A stretch of DNA of 38,563 bases from an uncultured Lachnospiraceae bacterium (GCA_902767015.1 CACXFV010000064.1:1-38563), one strand, 5' to 3'; counted from the first letter of the stretch, positions 16,979-25,876 are shown. Notes: generated from the letters alone by a model not told the origin. Program-made: numbers and translations.

Positions 16979-18283
16979 TTATTTCTCATAAAGCTTTCTG
17001 TTATCTGTCACATGCTTTGTCTTTCCTTCGCTGTGGACAAGACCATTCGGTTCTACTAACTTTATCTTTGCATTAAGTCCAATGGCAGTCTTCAGTGTTG
17101 CCTTAATCTTATTAGAAAGGGCCTCCAGTTCTTTAATCTCATCAGAGAAAAATCTTTCTTCCACCTCTACCTGAACCTCTAACGTATCTTCATTATCCTT
17201 ACGGTCAACCACCATCATGTAATGCGGGGTGGTTCCATCTATCGTCAGCAGCGCTGCTTCTACCTGTGATGGGAATACATTGACCCCTCTGATAATCAGC
17301 ATATCGTCAGAACGTCCCTTAAATCTCTGGATTCTTGCCATTGTTCTTCCGCATTCACACGGTGTCTTGTCAATGGAGGTAAGATCCTTTGTACGATATC
17401 TGAGCAACGGCATGCCCTCCTTGGTCAGCGTTGTGATAACCAACTCACCGTATTCACTGCTGTCAATCTGCTCACCTGTCACAGGATCAATAATCTCCGG
17501 AAGGAAATGATCTTCCCAGATATGAAGTCCCTTATGGTATTCACAATCTGTGGCAACGCCCGGACCGCATATTTCTGTCAGTCCATAGATGTCGAATGCT
17601 TTTATATTCAGTAATTCCTCCATCTGACTTCTCATATTGTCCGTCCAAGGCTCTGCACCGCACAGCGCAACCTTTAATTTAATCTTGTCAAGTAATCCCT
17701 GGTCACGAAGTGTCTCTGCGACATGAAGCAGATAAGAAGGTGTACAAGCTATTGCCGTAACTTCACAGTCTACCATCATGGTCACTAACTTCTGTGTATT
17801 ACCGGTTGACATCGGCACCACCAGTGCGCCTATATGCTCTGCACCGTAATGAGCACCTAAACCACCGGTAAACAATCCATAACCGTAACCCACCTGGATA
17901 ATGTCATCTCTTGTAATTCCTGCCATTGTCATACATCTGGCAGCACACTCAGACCAGATATCAATATCTCTTCTGGTGTAAACAGCTATCTTCGGTTTGC
18001 CGGTTGTACCACTGGATGCCTGTAATCTTACCAATTCTGACTTAGGGACTGCTGCGAGTCCAAAAGGATAAGTGGCATTCAAGTCCTCATAGGTTGTAAA
18101 CGGAAGCTTATGTAAGTCCTCAATTCCGCGAATATCGCCCGGTTCAAGTCCTTTAGCCTGCATCTTTTTGCGATAATACTCCACATTATGATAAACTCTG
18201 TTTACCGCCTTTACCAGTCGTGCACTCTGTAATGACTCGATTTCATCACGAGACATACACTCTTTTGCTTCATTCCAAATCAT
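16979..18283 (-). CDS. paaK: Phenylacetate--CoA ligase (AMP-forming), PaaK family
   Basis: A 434-residue acyl-adenylate-forming enzyme that activates phenylacetate or related arylacetates with ATP and CoA. The P-loop motif SSGTTGKPK lies near residues 90-98, followed by the family motifs YGLTEICGPG and RYRTKDLTS and the C-terminal lid region with SDDMLIIRGVNVFPSQ. Length is normal for PaaK. A TTG farther upstream would add five residues but would translate through the GAGGAGG ribosome site, so the ATG giving MIWNEAKE is the better start. It lies 16 bp after iorB. With the oxidoreductase it links arylpyruvates, aryl-CoA and arylacetates; run in reverse, aryl-CoA hydrolysis could yield ATP, as in archaeal aromatic amino acid fermentation (inference). 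Confidence 0.92.
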   Translation of the reverse strand: MIWNEAKECMSRDEIESLQSARLVKAVNRVYHNVEYYRKKMQAKGLEPGDIRGIEDLHKLPFTTYEDLNATYPFGLAAVPKSELVRLQASSGTTGKPKIAVYTRRDIDIWSECAARCMTMAGITRDDIIQVGYGYGLFTGGLGAHYGAEHIGALVVPMSTGNTQKLVTMMVDCEVTAIACTPSYLLHVAETLRDQGLLDKIKLKVALCGAEPWTDNMRSQMEELLNIKAFDIYGLTEICGPGVATDCEYHKGLHIWEDHFLPEIIDPVTGEQIDSSEYGELVITTLTKEGMPLLRYRTKDLTSIDKTPCECGRTMARIQRFKGRSDDMLIIRGVNVFPSQVEAALLTIDGTTPHYMMVVDRKDNEDTLEVQVEVEERFFSDEIKELEALSNKIKATLKTAIGLNAKIKLVEPNGLVHSEGKTKHVTDNRKLYEK

Positions 18284-18299
18284 GTGTGACCTCCTCAAA

Positions 18300-18872
18300 T
18301 TAGTTTTCGTAACCAGCTAAAAATGCCTGTTTATTAATTTCAATTGTCTTAGGTGGAACCGTTTTTTCAATAATCTTAAGCCATTCCTCTTTACTGAACT
18401 GCATATGCTTTGCCGCCATTCCTAACACAACATTATTAAATACTCTTGAATTGCCCAGTTCTTTGGCTTTTGCCATGGCATCTATCGAATAAATTTTATG
18501 TTTTTTCTGCAAATTCTCCAAAATATCCTTCGGATACTCCTGTGCGCCCATCACCACCGGCATAGGATCAATTCTTTGGTCATTGGCAATAATGACACCA
18601 TCCTTCTTTAAGAAATGGGCATACCGTAATGCCTCAAGTCTCTCGAAGGCAATCAGGACATCTACCTGTCCCTCCTCAACAATGGGCTCAGCCACCTTAT
18701 CACCATACCTTACATAAGTGACAACAGAGCCGCCACGCTGCGCCATTCCGTGTACTTCCGAAAGCTTAACTTCATATCCTGCATCTGTCATGATGCCACC
18801 TAAAATACGACTGGTAAGCAGTGTTCCCTGACCGCCTACTCCAACTATCATAATATTCTTCGTAACCATCAC
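18300..18872 (-). CDS. iorB: Indolepyruvate:ferredoxin oxidoreductase beta subunit
   Basis: A 190-residue protein equivalent to the gamma-type domain of 2-oxoacid:ferredoxin oxidoreductases. It begins with NIMIVGVGGQGTLLTSRIL, the glycine-rich motif of this domain, and continues with SEVHGMAQRGGSV, strongly conserved in IorB. It partners the large IorA subunit in the cytoplasm and helps bind CoA in the oxidative decarboxylation of arylpyruvates to aryl-CoA. Its GTG start shares its first base with the last base of the iorA stop codon; an ATG follows directly (18869). AGGAGG is seven bases from the GTG. The tight overlap implies coupled translation of the two subunits. Confidence 0.93.
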   Translation of the reverse strand: MMVTKNIMIVGVGGQGTLLTSRILGGIMTDAGYEVKLSEVHGMAQRGGSVVTYVRYGDKVAEPIVEEGQVDVLIAFERLEALRYAHFLKKDGVIIANDQRIDPMPVVMGAQEYPKDILENLQKKHKIYSIDAMAKAKELGNSRVFNNVVLGMAAKHMQFSKEEWLKIIEKTVPPKTIEINKQAFLAGYEN

Positions 18873-20617
18873 TATTTAGCCTCCTTTTCGTATTTTTCCA
18901 GTGCCCCGAAATGACAGAGCTGTGTACAGAGTCCGCATCCGTTACACATTGTGACATCCACATGTACCGTACCGTCAGGATTCTTCGTGATTGCCGGGCA
19001 TCCCGGTTTCAAACATGCGCCGCACTTTTTACATTTTTCAGAAATTTCTCTTACCCTATAAGGGAACTTCTGTCCCTTTAACAAGGCACAAGGGGCACAT
19101 GCGATTATGACAGACAACGCATCCCGCTTCGTCTCTTCTTTGATAACTCTCTCCATCTCCTTGGTATCAAAGGCATCTACCTCAACCACATGTTCAATGT
19201 TCATTGCCTTACACATATGATAGATGGAAATTGCCGGAACGGTCTCACCCATCAGCGTCTTGCCGGTTGCCGCATGATCCTGATGTCCCGTCATACCGGT
19301 TGTAGAGTTATCCATGATAATCACAGTACCGGTGGACTGGTTATAGGACATATTCTCTAACGAAGCAATTCCCGTATGCATAAATGTGGAATCACCGATA
19401 ACCGCTACCCAGTTTTTAATATACTCTTTGCCCTTTGCCTTCTCCATTCCGTGTAACATGGCAATGGAGGCGCCCATACAGACGGTTGTATCAATGACGC
19501 TCAATGGTGCTACGGCACCAAGTGTATAACAACCGATATCACCGCATGCATGAATACCTAATTTCTTAAGGACAAAGAAGGTTGACCTGTGAGGACATCC
19601 CGGACATAAAATCGGTGGTCTTGCCGGAACATCTGCCGGTTCTTCAATTGCCAATTCCTGTTTTAACACTCTTTCTCTGATCATGTTGGCACTATACTCT
19701 CCCTGAATGGTAAAGATATCCTTACCATAACATGGAATCCCCCATGCCCTTACCTGTTCCTCAATAACCGGCTCCAATTCCTCAAAAATATAAAGTGTCT
19801 TTACCTTAGAAGCAAAATCTCTGATAAGCTTCTCCGGAAGCGGATTCACCATTCCCAGCTTCAGAACACTTGCCTCCGGACAGGCTTCCTTCACATACTG
19901 ATACTCAATACCCTGTGTGATAAAACCAATCTCACTTCCCATTTCCACACGATTAATTGCTGCAGTATTACCATATTCTGCCAAATCCTTCATCCTCTGC
20001 TCTACCACAAGATGCCTCTTTTTGGCATTTCCCGGCATCATGACATTCTTCACGATGTCTCTTACATATTCTTTATCTTGTATCTCAAGTCTGTCATTCA
20101 ATTCAACTACTGTCTGTGAATGTGCCAGTCTCGTTGTCGTTCTGATAATAACGGGTGTATCAAATTTTTCACTGATATCAAAGGCTTCCTTTACAAAATC
20201 CTTTGCTTCCTGCGAATCAGAAGGTTCCAATACAGGAACAATAGCTGCCCTTGCCACTCGCCTGGTATCCTGCTCATTCTGTGAACTGTAGAGACCCGGA
20301 TCATCCGCGGCAACTAACACCAGTCCGCCATTGACACCAATATAAGATATCGAATACAGGGGATCCGATGCCACATTCACACCTACATGCTTCATAGATG
20401 CGATTGCTCTGACACCGCTGATGGATGCACCTATGGCTGTCTCTAATGCAACCGCCTCGTTCGGTGCCCATTCCGCATATATCTCCGGATATTTTACAAT
20501 ATTCTCACTAATCTCTGTACTAGGCGTTCCCGGATAAGCGGATGATACTTTAACGCCTGCCTCGTAAGCTCCTCTGGCAATTGCCTCATTGCCAAGCATA
20601 ACCTTTTTCTCTGACAT
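18872..20617 (-). CDS. iorA: Indolepyruvate:ferredoxin oxidoreductase alpha subunit
   Basis: About 581 residues. It converts indolepyruvate and other arylpyruvates, CoA and oxidised ferredoxin to aryl-acetyl-CoA, CO2 and reduced ferredoxin. The N-terminal pyrimidine-binding domain has GNEAIARGAYEAGV and the SSAYPGTPSTEI motif. The central thiamine-diphosphate domain has CPGCPHRSTFF, GDIGCYTLG and the GDSTF...NSTTGMTGHQ metal/cofactor segment. The C-terminus holds a 2[4Fe-4S] ferredoxin domain with CKKCGACLKPGCP and CNGCGLCTQLC. Full length for the family. Of two nearby ATGs the inner one (20617) is better spaced from the GGAG site; the outer begins only one base after it. First of the two oxidoreductase genes and overlapping iorB. 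Confidence 0.95.
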   Translation of the reverse strand: MSEKKVMLGNEAIARGAYEAGVKVSSAYPGTPSTEISENIVKYPEIYAEWAPNEAVALETAIGASISGVRAIASMKHVGVNVASDPLYSISYIGVNGGLVLVAADDPGLYSSQNEQDTRRVARAAIVPVLEPSDSQEAKDFVKEAFDISEKFDTPVIIRTTTRLAHSQTVVELNDRLEIQDKEYVRDIVKNVMMPGNAKKRHLVVEQRMKDLAEYGNTAAINRVEMGSEIGFITQGIEYQYVKEACPEASVLKLGMVNPLPEKLIRDFASKVKTLYIFEELEPVIEEQVRAWGIPCYGKDIFTIQGEYSANMIRERVLKQELAIEEPADVPARPPILCPGCPHRSTFFVLKKLGIHACGDIGCYTLGAVAPLSVIDTTVCMGASIAMLHGMEKAKGKEYIKNWVAVIGDSTFMHTGIASLENMSYNQSTGTVIIMDNSTTGMTGHQDHAATGKTLMGETVPAISIYHMCKAMNIEHVVEVDAFDTKEMERVIKEETKRDALSVIIACAPCALLKGQKFPYRVREISEKCKKCGACLKPGCPAITKNPDGTVHVDVTMCNGCGLCTQLCHFGALEKYEKEAK

Positions 20618-20653
20618 TTTCATTCTCCATTCTTATGATTTGTTCTTTTAACT

Positions 20654-21061
20654 TTATTTTTTCTTAACTTTATAGCCGTTAGACAATGCAACTGCAATCA
20701 CATGCTCCTCACTGTCTGTTACCTTTATATTATAAAGATTCGTGCGGTTGCATTCATTCTCCACACAAGCCGTTGCATATATCGTATCCGTTTTCGGAAC
20801 CCCTACGAAATTAATCTGGCTGGAATGTGTGACAGAAGCCATCTCCTCAAGTCCATAATTAGAAGCAACTGCAAAGGCAAAATCTACCATGGTAAAATAT
20901 ACTGCTCCCATGACGTGCCCCAACGCATTTTTGTGTTTCTTTTCGATATTCAGACTGACCTTCGCATAACCTGTATGTGCGTCTTCTATCACAATACCTG
21001 TAACCTCTGTCGCATAAAGATCGCCTGAAAAAAATCCCCTCACTTCCTCCAAATCTTTCAT
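20654..21061 (-). CDS. PaaI-like hotdog-fold thioesterase
   Basis: A 135-residue single hotdog domain of the PaaI group. The central helix region HVMGAVYFTMVDFAFAVASN is typical: the preceding Gly-His and the Asp of the helix are the residues used for acyl-CoA hydrolysis in this family. As the first gene of the ior operon, 36 bp before iorA and behind a good promoter, it probably hydrolyses aryl-acetyl-CoA to the free arylacetate and CoA, competing with or protecting the ligase step. The substrate is inferred from the operon only. The start is supported by AAGGAAG upstream. Confidence 0.88.
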   Translation of the reverse strand: MKDLEEVRGFFSGDLYATEVTGIVIEDAHTGYAKVSLNIEKKHKNALGHVMGAVYFTMVDFAFAVASNYGLEEMASVTHSSQINFVGVPKTDTIYATACVENECNRTNLYNIKVTDSEEHVIAVALSNGYKVKKK

Positions 21062-21106
21062 ATAATCACATCTTCCTTTTCTGGTATTGATAAATTGACA
21101 AAAAAT

Positions 21107-21135
21107 ATTGTATCATTAAATTTGTTTTTTATCAA
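21107..21135 (-). promoter_or_regulatory. Promoter of the thioesterase-ior operon
   Basis: On the minus strand: -35 TTGATA (21130-21135), a 17-base spacer, -10 TACAAT (21107-21112). Each hexamer has a single departure from consensus. The leader is about 40 bases. Confidence 0.65.
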
Positions 21136-21185
21136 TATTCTACAAAAAAATATTATCTGCAGTGCTTCGCACTTTCATAATGCAG

Positions 21186-21247
21186 CAAACCGACGATAGC
21201 AAGTCAATTTAAAAACTCTGTTTCAATGACTTGCTATCGCCGGTTTG
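21186..21247. repeat. Large inverted repeat between nifU and the ior operon
   Basis: CAAACCG-A-CGATAGCAAGTCA (21186-21206) pairs with TGACTTGCTATCG-C-CGGTTTG (21227-21247): 20 of 21 positions, one A-C mismatch. The 20-base loop contains AAAC/GTTT, which can add a small inner stem. It follows nifU on the minus strand and could end that transcript, but no T-run follows it directly. It could also be a copy of a dispersed palindromic element. Confidence 0.75.
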
Positions 21248-21331
21248 ATAGTTATTCTTCTGATTTTTAATCCGTGCTTTTTTGGGATAAGGAATGACTC
21301 ACAGAGACATTCTTCGGCAGGAAATAATCCA

Positions 21332-21362
21332 CATTGTAAATTATTCCTCATTGTAAATTATT
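21332..21362. repeat. Short direct repeat at the end of nifU
   Basis: CATTGTAAATTATT occurs at 21332-21345 and again at 21349-21362, a period of 17 bases, directly after the nifU stop codon (21363-21365). Probably a small local duplication. Confidence 0.6.
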
Positions 21363-21827
21363 TCACACTTCTCCCGCCATTTCATAAAACTGTTCTGTCT
21401 CATCTATATCATCCACCGGTGGCTTAAGACCCTCGATTTCCAGATGATTCTTCTTTGCGTAATCCCAGAGTGCGGCATGCACCGCCTCCTCCGCTAACAG
21501 CGAACAGTGAACCTTGACAGGCGGAAGTCCTCCTAATGCCTCCTGAACCGCCTTATTAGTAAGCTTCAGTGCTTCATTAACAGTCTTTCCCTTAATCATT
21601 TCTGTGGCAATACTACTGGTGGCAACAGCTGCTCCACAGCCAAAGGTCTTAAATTTACAATCTCTAATATACTGATTTTCATCAATATCAAGATAGATTC
21701 TCATAATATCACCACATTTTGCATTTCCCACTGTTCCCACGCCACTGGCATTTTCAATTTCACCCACATTGCGCGGATTGCTGAAATGATCCATAACTTT
21801 TTCACTATATTCGATAATCTGACTCAT
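21363..21827 (-). CDS. nifU: NifU/IscU-type iron-sulfur cluster scaffold
   Basis: A 154-residue IscU-like scaffold on which [2Fe-2S]/[4Fe-4S] clusters are assembled before transfer to apoproteins. The three cluster cysteines are Cys38 (NAKCGD), Cys64 (FGCGAA) and Cys108 (VHCSLL), with the conserved Asp40. It has only the scaffold domain, without the ferredoxin and Nfu domains of full NifU, as usual in Clostridia. The frame stays open farther upstream, but the AAGGAGAA site points to the ATG giving MSQIIEYSEK. It follows the cysteine desulfurase gene by about 140 bp and presumably receives sulfur from it. The iron-sulfur enzyme IorA is encoded next door, though the two are separate transcripts. 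Confidence 0.94.
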   Translation of the reverse strand: MSQIIEYSEKVMDHFSNPRNVGEIENASGVGTVGNAKCGDIMRIYLDIDENQYIRDCKFKTFGCGAAVATSSIATEMIKGKTVNEALKLTNKAVQEALGGLPPVKVHCSLLAEEAVHAALWDYAKKNHLEIEGLKPPVDDIDETEQFYEMAGEV

Positions 21828-21970
21828 CTTTCTGATTCTCCTTTTCCATCTTTTAGTAACCATTCACTAACTACTACACGAAATATTATTGTAACTGCAG
21901 CGTCCGTTTAGCAAAAGATATTTTCCAATACCGGTTAGTCGCACGATTGCCTTTTATTATTGTAATAGTA

Positions 21971-23149
21971 TCATTTTTCTTTTACAAAATCTTCATACAG
22001 CGGAGACATGCTTCTCAGTCTTTCCACAATTCCTTTAAGCTCATCAACAACATAGTCAATATCCTCCTTTGTTGTCTCATCGGAAAGTGTCAGTCTCAAT
22101 GAACCATGGGCAATCTCATGAGGCAGTCCGATTGCCAGAAGAACATGTGACGGATCCAACGAACCTGATGTACATGCTGAGCCGCTGGAAGCCGCAATAT
22201 TTTTCTGATCCAGCATGATGAGCAACGACTCTCCTTCGATAAAACGGAAACTGAAATTCGCATTATTCGATAATCTGTCTGTTCTGTGTCCGTTTAGTTT
22301 TGTATAAGGAATTTCGTTTAAAACCCTCTCTATCAGATAATCTCTAAGCTCACTCTCATATGCCTTTCGCTTGTCCAAATCTCTTGCTGCAAGCTCCGTC
22401 GCCTTTCCAAAGCCGATAATTCCCGGCGTATTATGTGTTCCTGCCCGTCTGCCTCTCTCCTGCGCCCCTCCGTGAACAAAAGAGCCTATCTTTACTGAAT
22501 TTCTGAGATACATGATTCCAATTCCCTTCGGTCCGTTAATCTTATGACCACTGGCACTCAGAATGTCAATATTCATTTCATCAACATTAATCCCTTCATG
22601 TCCGTATGCCTGCACCGCATCTGTATGGAAAATAACCTTATGCTTTTTCGCAATCTCACCGATTTCCTTTATCGGCTGTATCGTGCCAATCTCATTATTC
22701 GCAAACATGACAGTTATCAAAATGGTATCCTCTCTGATGGCTGCCTCTAACTCATCCCGCCTGATGACACCGTTTTCATCAACATTGATATAACTAATCT
22801 CATATCCCAGCTTATTAAGATACTCACAGGTATGGAGAATCGCATGGTGCTCAATCTTTGAAGTAATAATATGCTTTCCTTTATCCCTTTTTGCAAAGGC
22901 TACTGCCTTAAGCGCCCAGTTATCAGATTCACTGCCGCCTCCGGTAAAATATATCTCCTCCGGCTTTGCACCGATAAACTGCGCTACCTGCAGTCTTACG
23001 TTTTCTATCGCCTTCTTTGACTCACCTGCAAATCTGTAGATACTGGAGGGATTGCCATACAGTTCTTTAAAATATGGCAGCATTGCATCATAGACTTCGT
23101 CCTTTACCTTTGTTGTCGCCGCATTATCCAGATAAATCAACTTACTCAT
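21971..23149 (-). CDS. nifS: Cysteine desulfurase NifS/IscS
   Basis: A 392-residue PLP-dependent class V aminotransferase-fold enzyme. It removes sulfur from cysteine to give alanine and a persulfide for cluster assembly on the NifU scaffold. The N-terminal YLDNAATT is typical; the cofactor-binding HTDAVQ segment is at 175-180, the PLP lysine is Lys203 in SASGHKINGPKG, and the persulfide cysteine is Cys326 in SSGSACTSGS, within the short flexible loop of group I desulfurases. GAGAGG precedes the ATG and a promoter lies about 65-95 bp upstream. No IscR-like regulator, IscA or ferredoxin gene is adjacent, so this is a minimal two-gene system. Confidence 0.95.
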   Translation of the reverse strand: MSKLIYLDNAATTKVKDEVYDAMLPYFKELYGNPSSIYRFAGESKKAIENVRLQVAQFIGAKPEEIYFTGGGSESDNWALKAVAFAKRDKGKHIITSKIEHHAILHTCEYLNKLGYEISYINVDENGVIRRDELEAAIREDTILITVMFANNEIGTIQPIKEIGEIAKKHKVIFHTDAVQAYGHEGINVDEMNIDILSASGHKINGPKGIGIMYLRNSVKIGSFVHGGAQERGRRAGTHNTPGIIGFGKATELAARDLDKRKAYESELRDYLIERVLNEIPYTKLNGHRTDRLSNNANFSFRFIEGESLLIMLDQKNIAASSGSACTSGSLDPSHVLLAIGLPHEIAHGSLRLTLSDETTKEDIDYVVDELKGIVERLRSMSPLYEDFVKEK

Positions 23150-23214
23150 CCTAAAAACCTCTCTTCTATATTTGTGATAAATCTATTGTTATAATTCCTA
23201 TCTAAATACTATGA

Positions 23215-23244
23215 TATTATACATCATACTACATTCATTTTACA
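23215..23244 (-). promoter_or_regulatory. Promoter of nifS-nifU
   Basis: On the minus strand: TTGTAA (23239-23244), an 18-base spacer and a perfect -10 TATAAT (23215-23220), giving a leader of about 60 bases. No clear IscR-type palindrome was recognised. Confidence 0.5.
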
Positions 23245-23310
23245 ATACCTAATATTGATAATTAGTTATAGATAATACCTATAGCATCGTGTTTCACAAT
23301 CAGCTCTCAA

Positions 23311-24180
23311 TCATGATTCACTAAAAGCCATTTCTTTTACCAGTTCATTTAACGGAAAATAAATCATTCGTATTTTTGTTTTCTCATCCGTCTCATGATT
23401 TTCATGACTATGTGAAAGCCGGATGCAATTATTTTCAAAGTAAACTGTTCTTCCCAATCTGTACCACTTTCTGTTATCCTCCATTCCATATTCAATAACA
23501 GCCCTTAAACATTCCCTGCCGCAATCGATATTGGGGCGGAATTTTTTCTGCACTTTCTGAAATTCAGACGCATATTCACATATTTTTCCGGTCGTCATAT
23601 AAGTATAGGGGGTATGAATCCCAAGCGTACAATCGGGATGCTCTGATAAATTAATCGACTTATGTGTTACATCAATCTCTATCTCATGAATATTCTGTTC
23701 TCTAATCAATTCTTTTAGGGAATTGGTAAAAAATTTCGGCCGCCACTCGGTTTGAAAGTATTCCTCATATCTCGGTTCCCGATAATCTTTAAAAAAGAGA
23801 CGCCCCATATTGATTTTTATATGGTTTGAGGAATCATTGCGTATGCTGTCTGAAAAAAGCATTCCATAATCATTGAGCGTTACCTCATCAATCATATCTC
23901 TGTACTGATGCAGCATAGCGTTCAATAACGCTTTTCCCTTTTCAAGATTTTTCTGGCAGAAGACAGGCACCACAAGCGTAATCTTCGACACATCTGTCGT
24001 ATCTTTCAGGAACGCAAGCAACTGACTATAATTTGTTTTCAAAAACAATTCATCACAGAAGCATGAACCGATATAAACTCTTGTAAATGCTATTTTTTCC
24101 TTTACAGCGGCAATTACCAAATCAATACATTTAAACTCAGCTATTTCACACAAATTCAAACAAGTTTCCGCTTTCATCAT
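23311..24180 (-). CDS. U32/UbiV-like protein with probable iron-sulfur cysteines
   Basis: A 289-residue protein resembling the short U32 peptidase-like proteins (UbiV/UbiU group). Shared features are VTLNDYGML at about 100-108 (the NDWG-type motif), GRLFFKDYREPR at 126-137 (GRLL..K...PR in the family) and a C-terminal TTGKICEYAS followed by DCGREC. Cysteines 201, 220 and 224, with Cys40 or Cys42 near the N-terminus, match in spacing the four ligands of a [4Fe-4S] cluster in UbiV. UbiV works in oxygen-independent ubiquinone hydroxylation, which this Gram-positive anaerobe is unlikely to perform, so the substrate is unknown. It stands alone between nifS and the divergent argH. The ribosome site GGGAGG precedes two possible ATGs. 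Family call moderate. Confidence 0.6.
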   Translation of the reverse strand: MMKAETCLNLCEIAEFKCIDLVIAAVKEKIAFTRVYIGSCFCDELFLKTNYSQLLAFLKDTTDVSKITLVVPVFCQKNLEKGKALLNAMLHQYRDMIDEVTLNDYGMLFSDSIRNDSSNHIKINMGRLFFKDYREPRYEEYFQTEWRPKFFTNSLKELIREQNIHEIEIDVTHKSINLSEHPDCTLGIHTPYTYMTTGKICEYASEFQKVQKKFRPNIDCGRECLRAVIEYGMEDNRKWYRLGRTVYFENNCIRLSHSHENHETDEKTKIRMIYFPLNELVKEMAFSES

Positions 24181-24306
24181 TAATAGATAACCTCCCTATC
24201 TGGCATATTTATTTTTCCATGTATAATGATGTGAATGGTAATGTAGGATGCAATTCTTATCACTGTTGCCTTTATTAATCACTATCAATAATATCTGCAA
24301 AAATTT

Positions 24307-24324
24307 AGTAATGTATACATAACT
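24307..24324. promoter_or_regulatory. 18-bp palindrome beside the argH promoter, candidate operator
   Basis: AGTAATGTATACATAACT is symmetric at 16 of 18 positions, with a perfect core ATGTATACAT (24311-24320). It ends five bases before the -35 of argH. An 18-bp imperfect palindrome is the size of an ARG box, but the bases fit that consensus only in part, so ArgR is one possibility. Confidence 0.45.
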
Positions 24325-24329
24325 TCTTT

Positions 24330-24358
24330 TAGACAATGTACTATTTTTATGGTATAAT
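24330..24358 (+). promoter_or_regulatory. argH promoter
   Basis: -35 TAGACA (24330-24335), a 17-base spacer and a perfect -10 TATAAT (24353-24358). Transcription would start about 50 bases before the argH ATG. Confidence 0.7.
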
Positions 24359-24413
24359 CGTAACGATTCAGACATTATATAAACAGAACAACAGAAAGGC
24401 AGGATTTTCACTC

Positions 24414-25793
24414 ATGAAATTATGGGGCGGACGATTTACAAAGGAAACAAACGAATTGGTGCATAACTTTAATGCATCCATCTCCTTCGACCAAAAGTTT
24501 TATCAACAGGATATAAGAGGCAGTATCGCACATGTCACAATGCTTGCCTCACAGGGAATCTTATCGGAGGAAGATAAAACTACTATTATTGACGGACTGA
24601 CGGGCATATTAAAAGATATTGAAGACAGCACTCTTGCCATATCCTCTGACTCAGAAGATATCCACAGCTTTGTGGAGCAGACATTGATCGAGAGAGTTGG
24701 CGATGCCGGAAAGCGGCTTCATACAGGAAGAAGCCGTAATGATCAGGTTGCCCTTGATATGAAATTGTATACCAGAGACGAAATTGTAGAGCTGGACAGA
24801 CTGTTAAAGGAGCTCCTTACCTCTATCATGAACGTCATGAAACAGCATATGGAGACATTTATGCCAGGCTTTACCCACCTTCAAAAAGCGCAGCCGATAA
24901 CACTGGCTCACCATTTCGGCGCTTATTTTGAAATGTTTAAGCGTGACCGGCAGCGTTTATCTGACATTTACAAGCGAATGAACTATTGTCCTTTAGGCTC
25001 CGGTGCTCTTGCAGGAACGACCTATCCTCTTGACAGAGAGCTTACCGCCTCACTGCTTGATTTTGATGGTCCTACCCTCAACAGTATGGATTCGGTCGCT
25101 GACAGAGATTATCTCATTGAACTTTTAAGCGCACTTTCCACGATTATGATGCATTTAAGCCGCTTTAGTGAGGAAATTATTATTTGGAATTCCAATGAAT
25201 ACCGTTTTGTGGAAATTGATGATTCTTACAGCACAGGAAGCAGTATCATGCCGCAGAAGAAGAATCCTGATATTGCTGAACTTGTGCGCGGCAAGACCGG
25301 ACGTGTCTATGGTGCGCTCATGTCACTTCTCACTACGATGAAAGGACTTCCACTAGCCTACAACAAGGATATGCAGGAGGATAAAGAGCTTTCCTTTGAT
25401 GCCATCGATACCGTGAAAGGATGTATCCGTCTGTTTACCGGAATGATTGATACCATGAAATTTAACACTGCTGTTATGGAGACAAGTGCTAAAACCGGCT
25501 TCACAAATGCTACGGATGCTGCTGATTATCTTGTCAATCATGGTGTACCTTTCAGAGATGCACATGGTATCGTAGGACAACTGGTTCTCTACTGCATCGA
25601 TAAAAACATTGCATTGGATGACATGACATTGGATGAATTTAAGGCTATCAGTCCTGTATTTGAAGCTGATATCTATGATGCCATCAGCCTTAAGACCTGT
25701 GTAGAAAAGCGTGTCACCATAGGTGCTCCCGGCATGGAGGCAATGCAAAAGGTAATCGCCATCAATGAGAAGTATCTTGCCTCTGACTCATAA
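24414..25793 (+). CDS. argH: Argininosuccinate lyase
   Basis: A 459-residue enzyme of the fumarase/aspartase superfamily that splits argininosuccinate into arginine and fumarate, the last step of arginine synthesis. The start [10 protein letters not shown] is the family's standard N-terminus; the frame is open 26 codons farther, but that stretch contains the promoter. HTGRSRNDQ at 103-111 and the signature loop [12 protein letters not shown] (about 280), with the catalytic Ser, are intact. The length is normal. The gene stands alone, without argG or other arginine genes, with its own promoter, a candidate upstream operator and a strong terminator. The ribosome site AGGCAGGA is moderate. Confidence 0.96.
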   Translation: MKLWGGRFTKETNELVHNFNASISFDQKFYQQDIRGSIAHVTMLASQGILSEEDKTTIIDGLTGILKDIEDSTLAISSDSEDIHSFVEQTLIERVGDAGKRLHTGRSRNDQVALDMKLYTRDEIVELDRLLKELLTSIMNVMKQHMETFMPGFTHLQKAQPITLAHHFGAYFEMFKRDRQRLSDIYKRMNYCPLGSGALAGTTYPLDRELTASLLDFDGPTLNSMDSVADRDYLIELLSALSTIMMHLSRFSEEIIIWNSNEYRFVEIDDSYSTGSSIMPQKKNPDIAELVRGKTGRVYGALMSLLTTMKGLPLAYNKDMQEDKELSFDAIDTVKGCIRLFTGMIDTMKFNTAVMETSAKTGFTNATDAADYLVNHGVPFRDAHGIVGQLVLYCIDKNIALDDMTLDEFKAISPVFEADIYDAISLKTCVEKRVTIGAPGMEAMQKVIAINEKYLASDS

Positions 25794-25833
25794 ATATTTT
25801 CATGAATTGTTTCTGTAATGGAAATGACAAAAG

Positions 25834-25876
25834 AAAAACAGGAAGAACGCCTGCTTTAAGCGTTCTTCCTGTTTTT
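25834..25876. terminator. Bidirectional terminator between argH and the MscS gene
   Basis: A perfect 17-bp stem: AAAAACAGGAAGAACGC (25834-25850) with GCGTTCTTCCTGTTTTT (25860-25876) and a 9-base loop. Runs of A and T at both ends make it work for both convergent genes. Confidence 0.9.
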
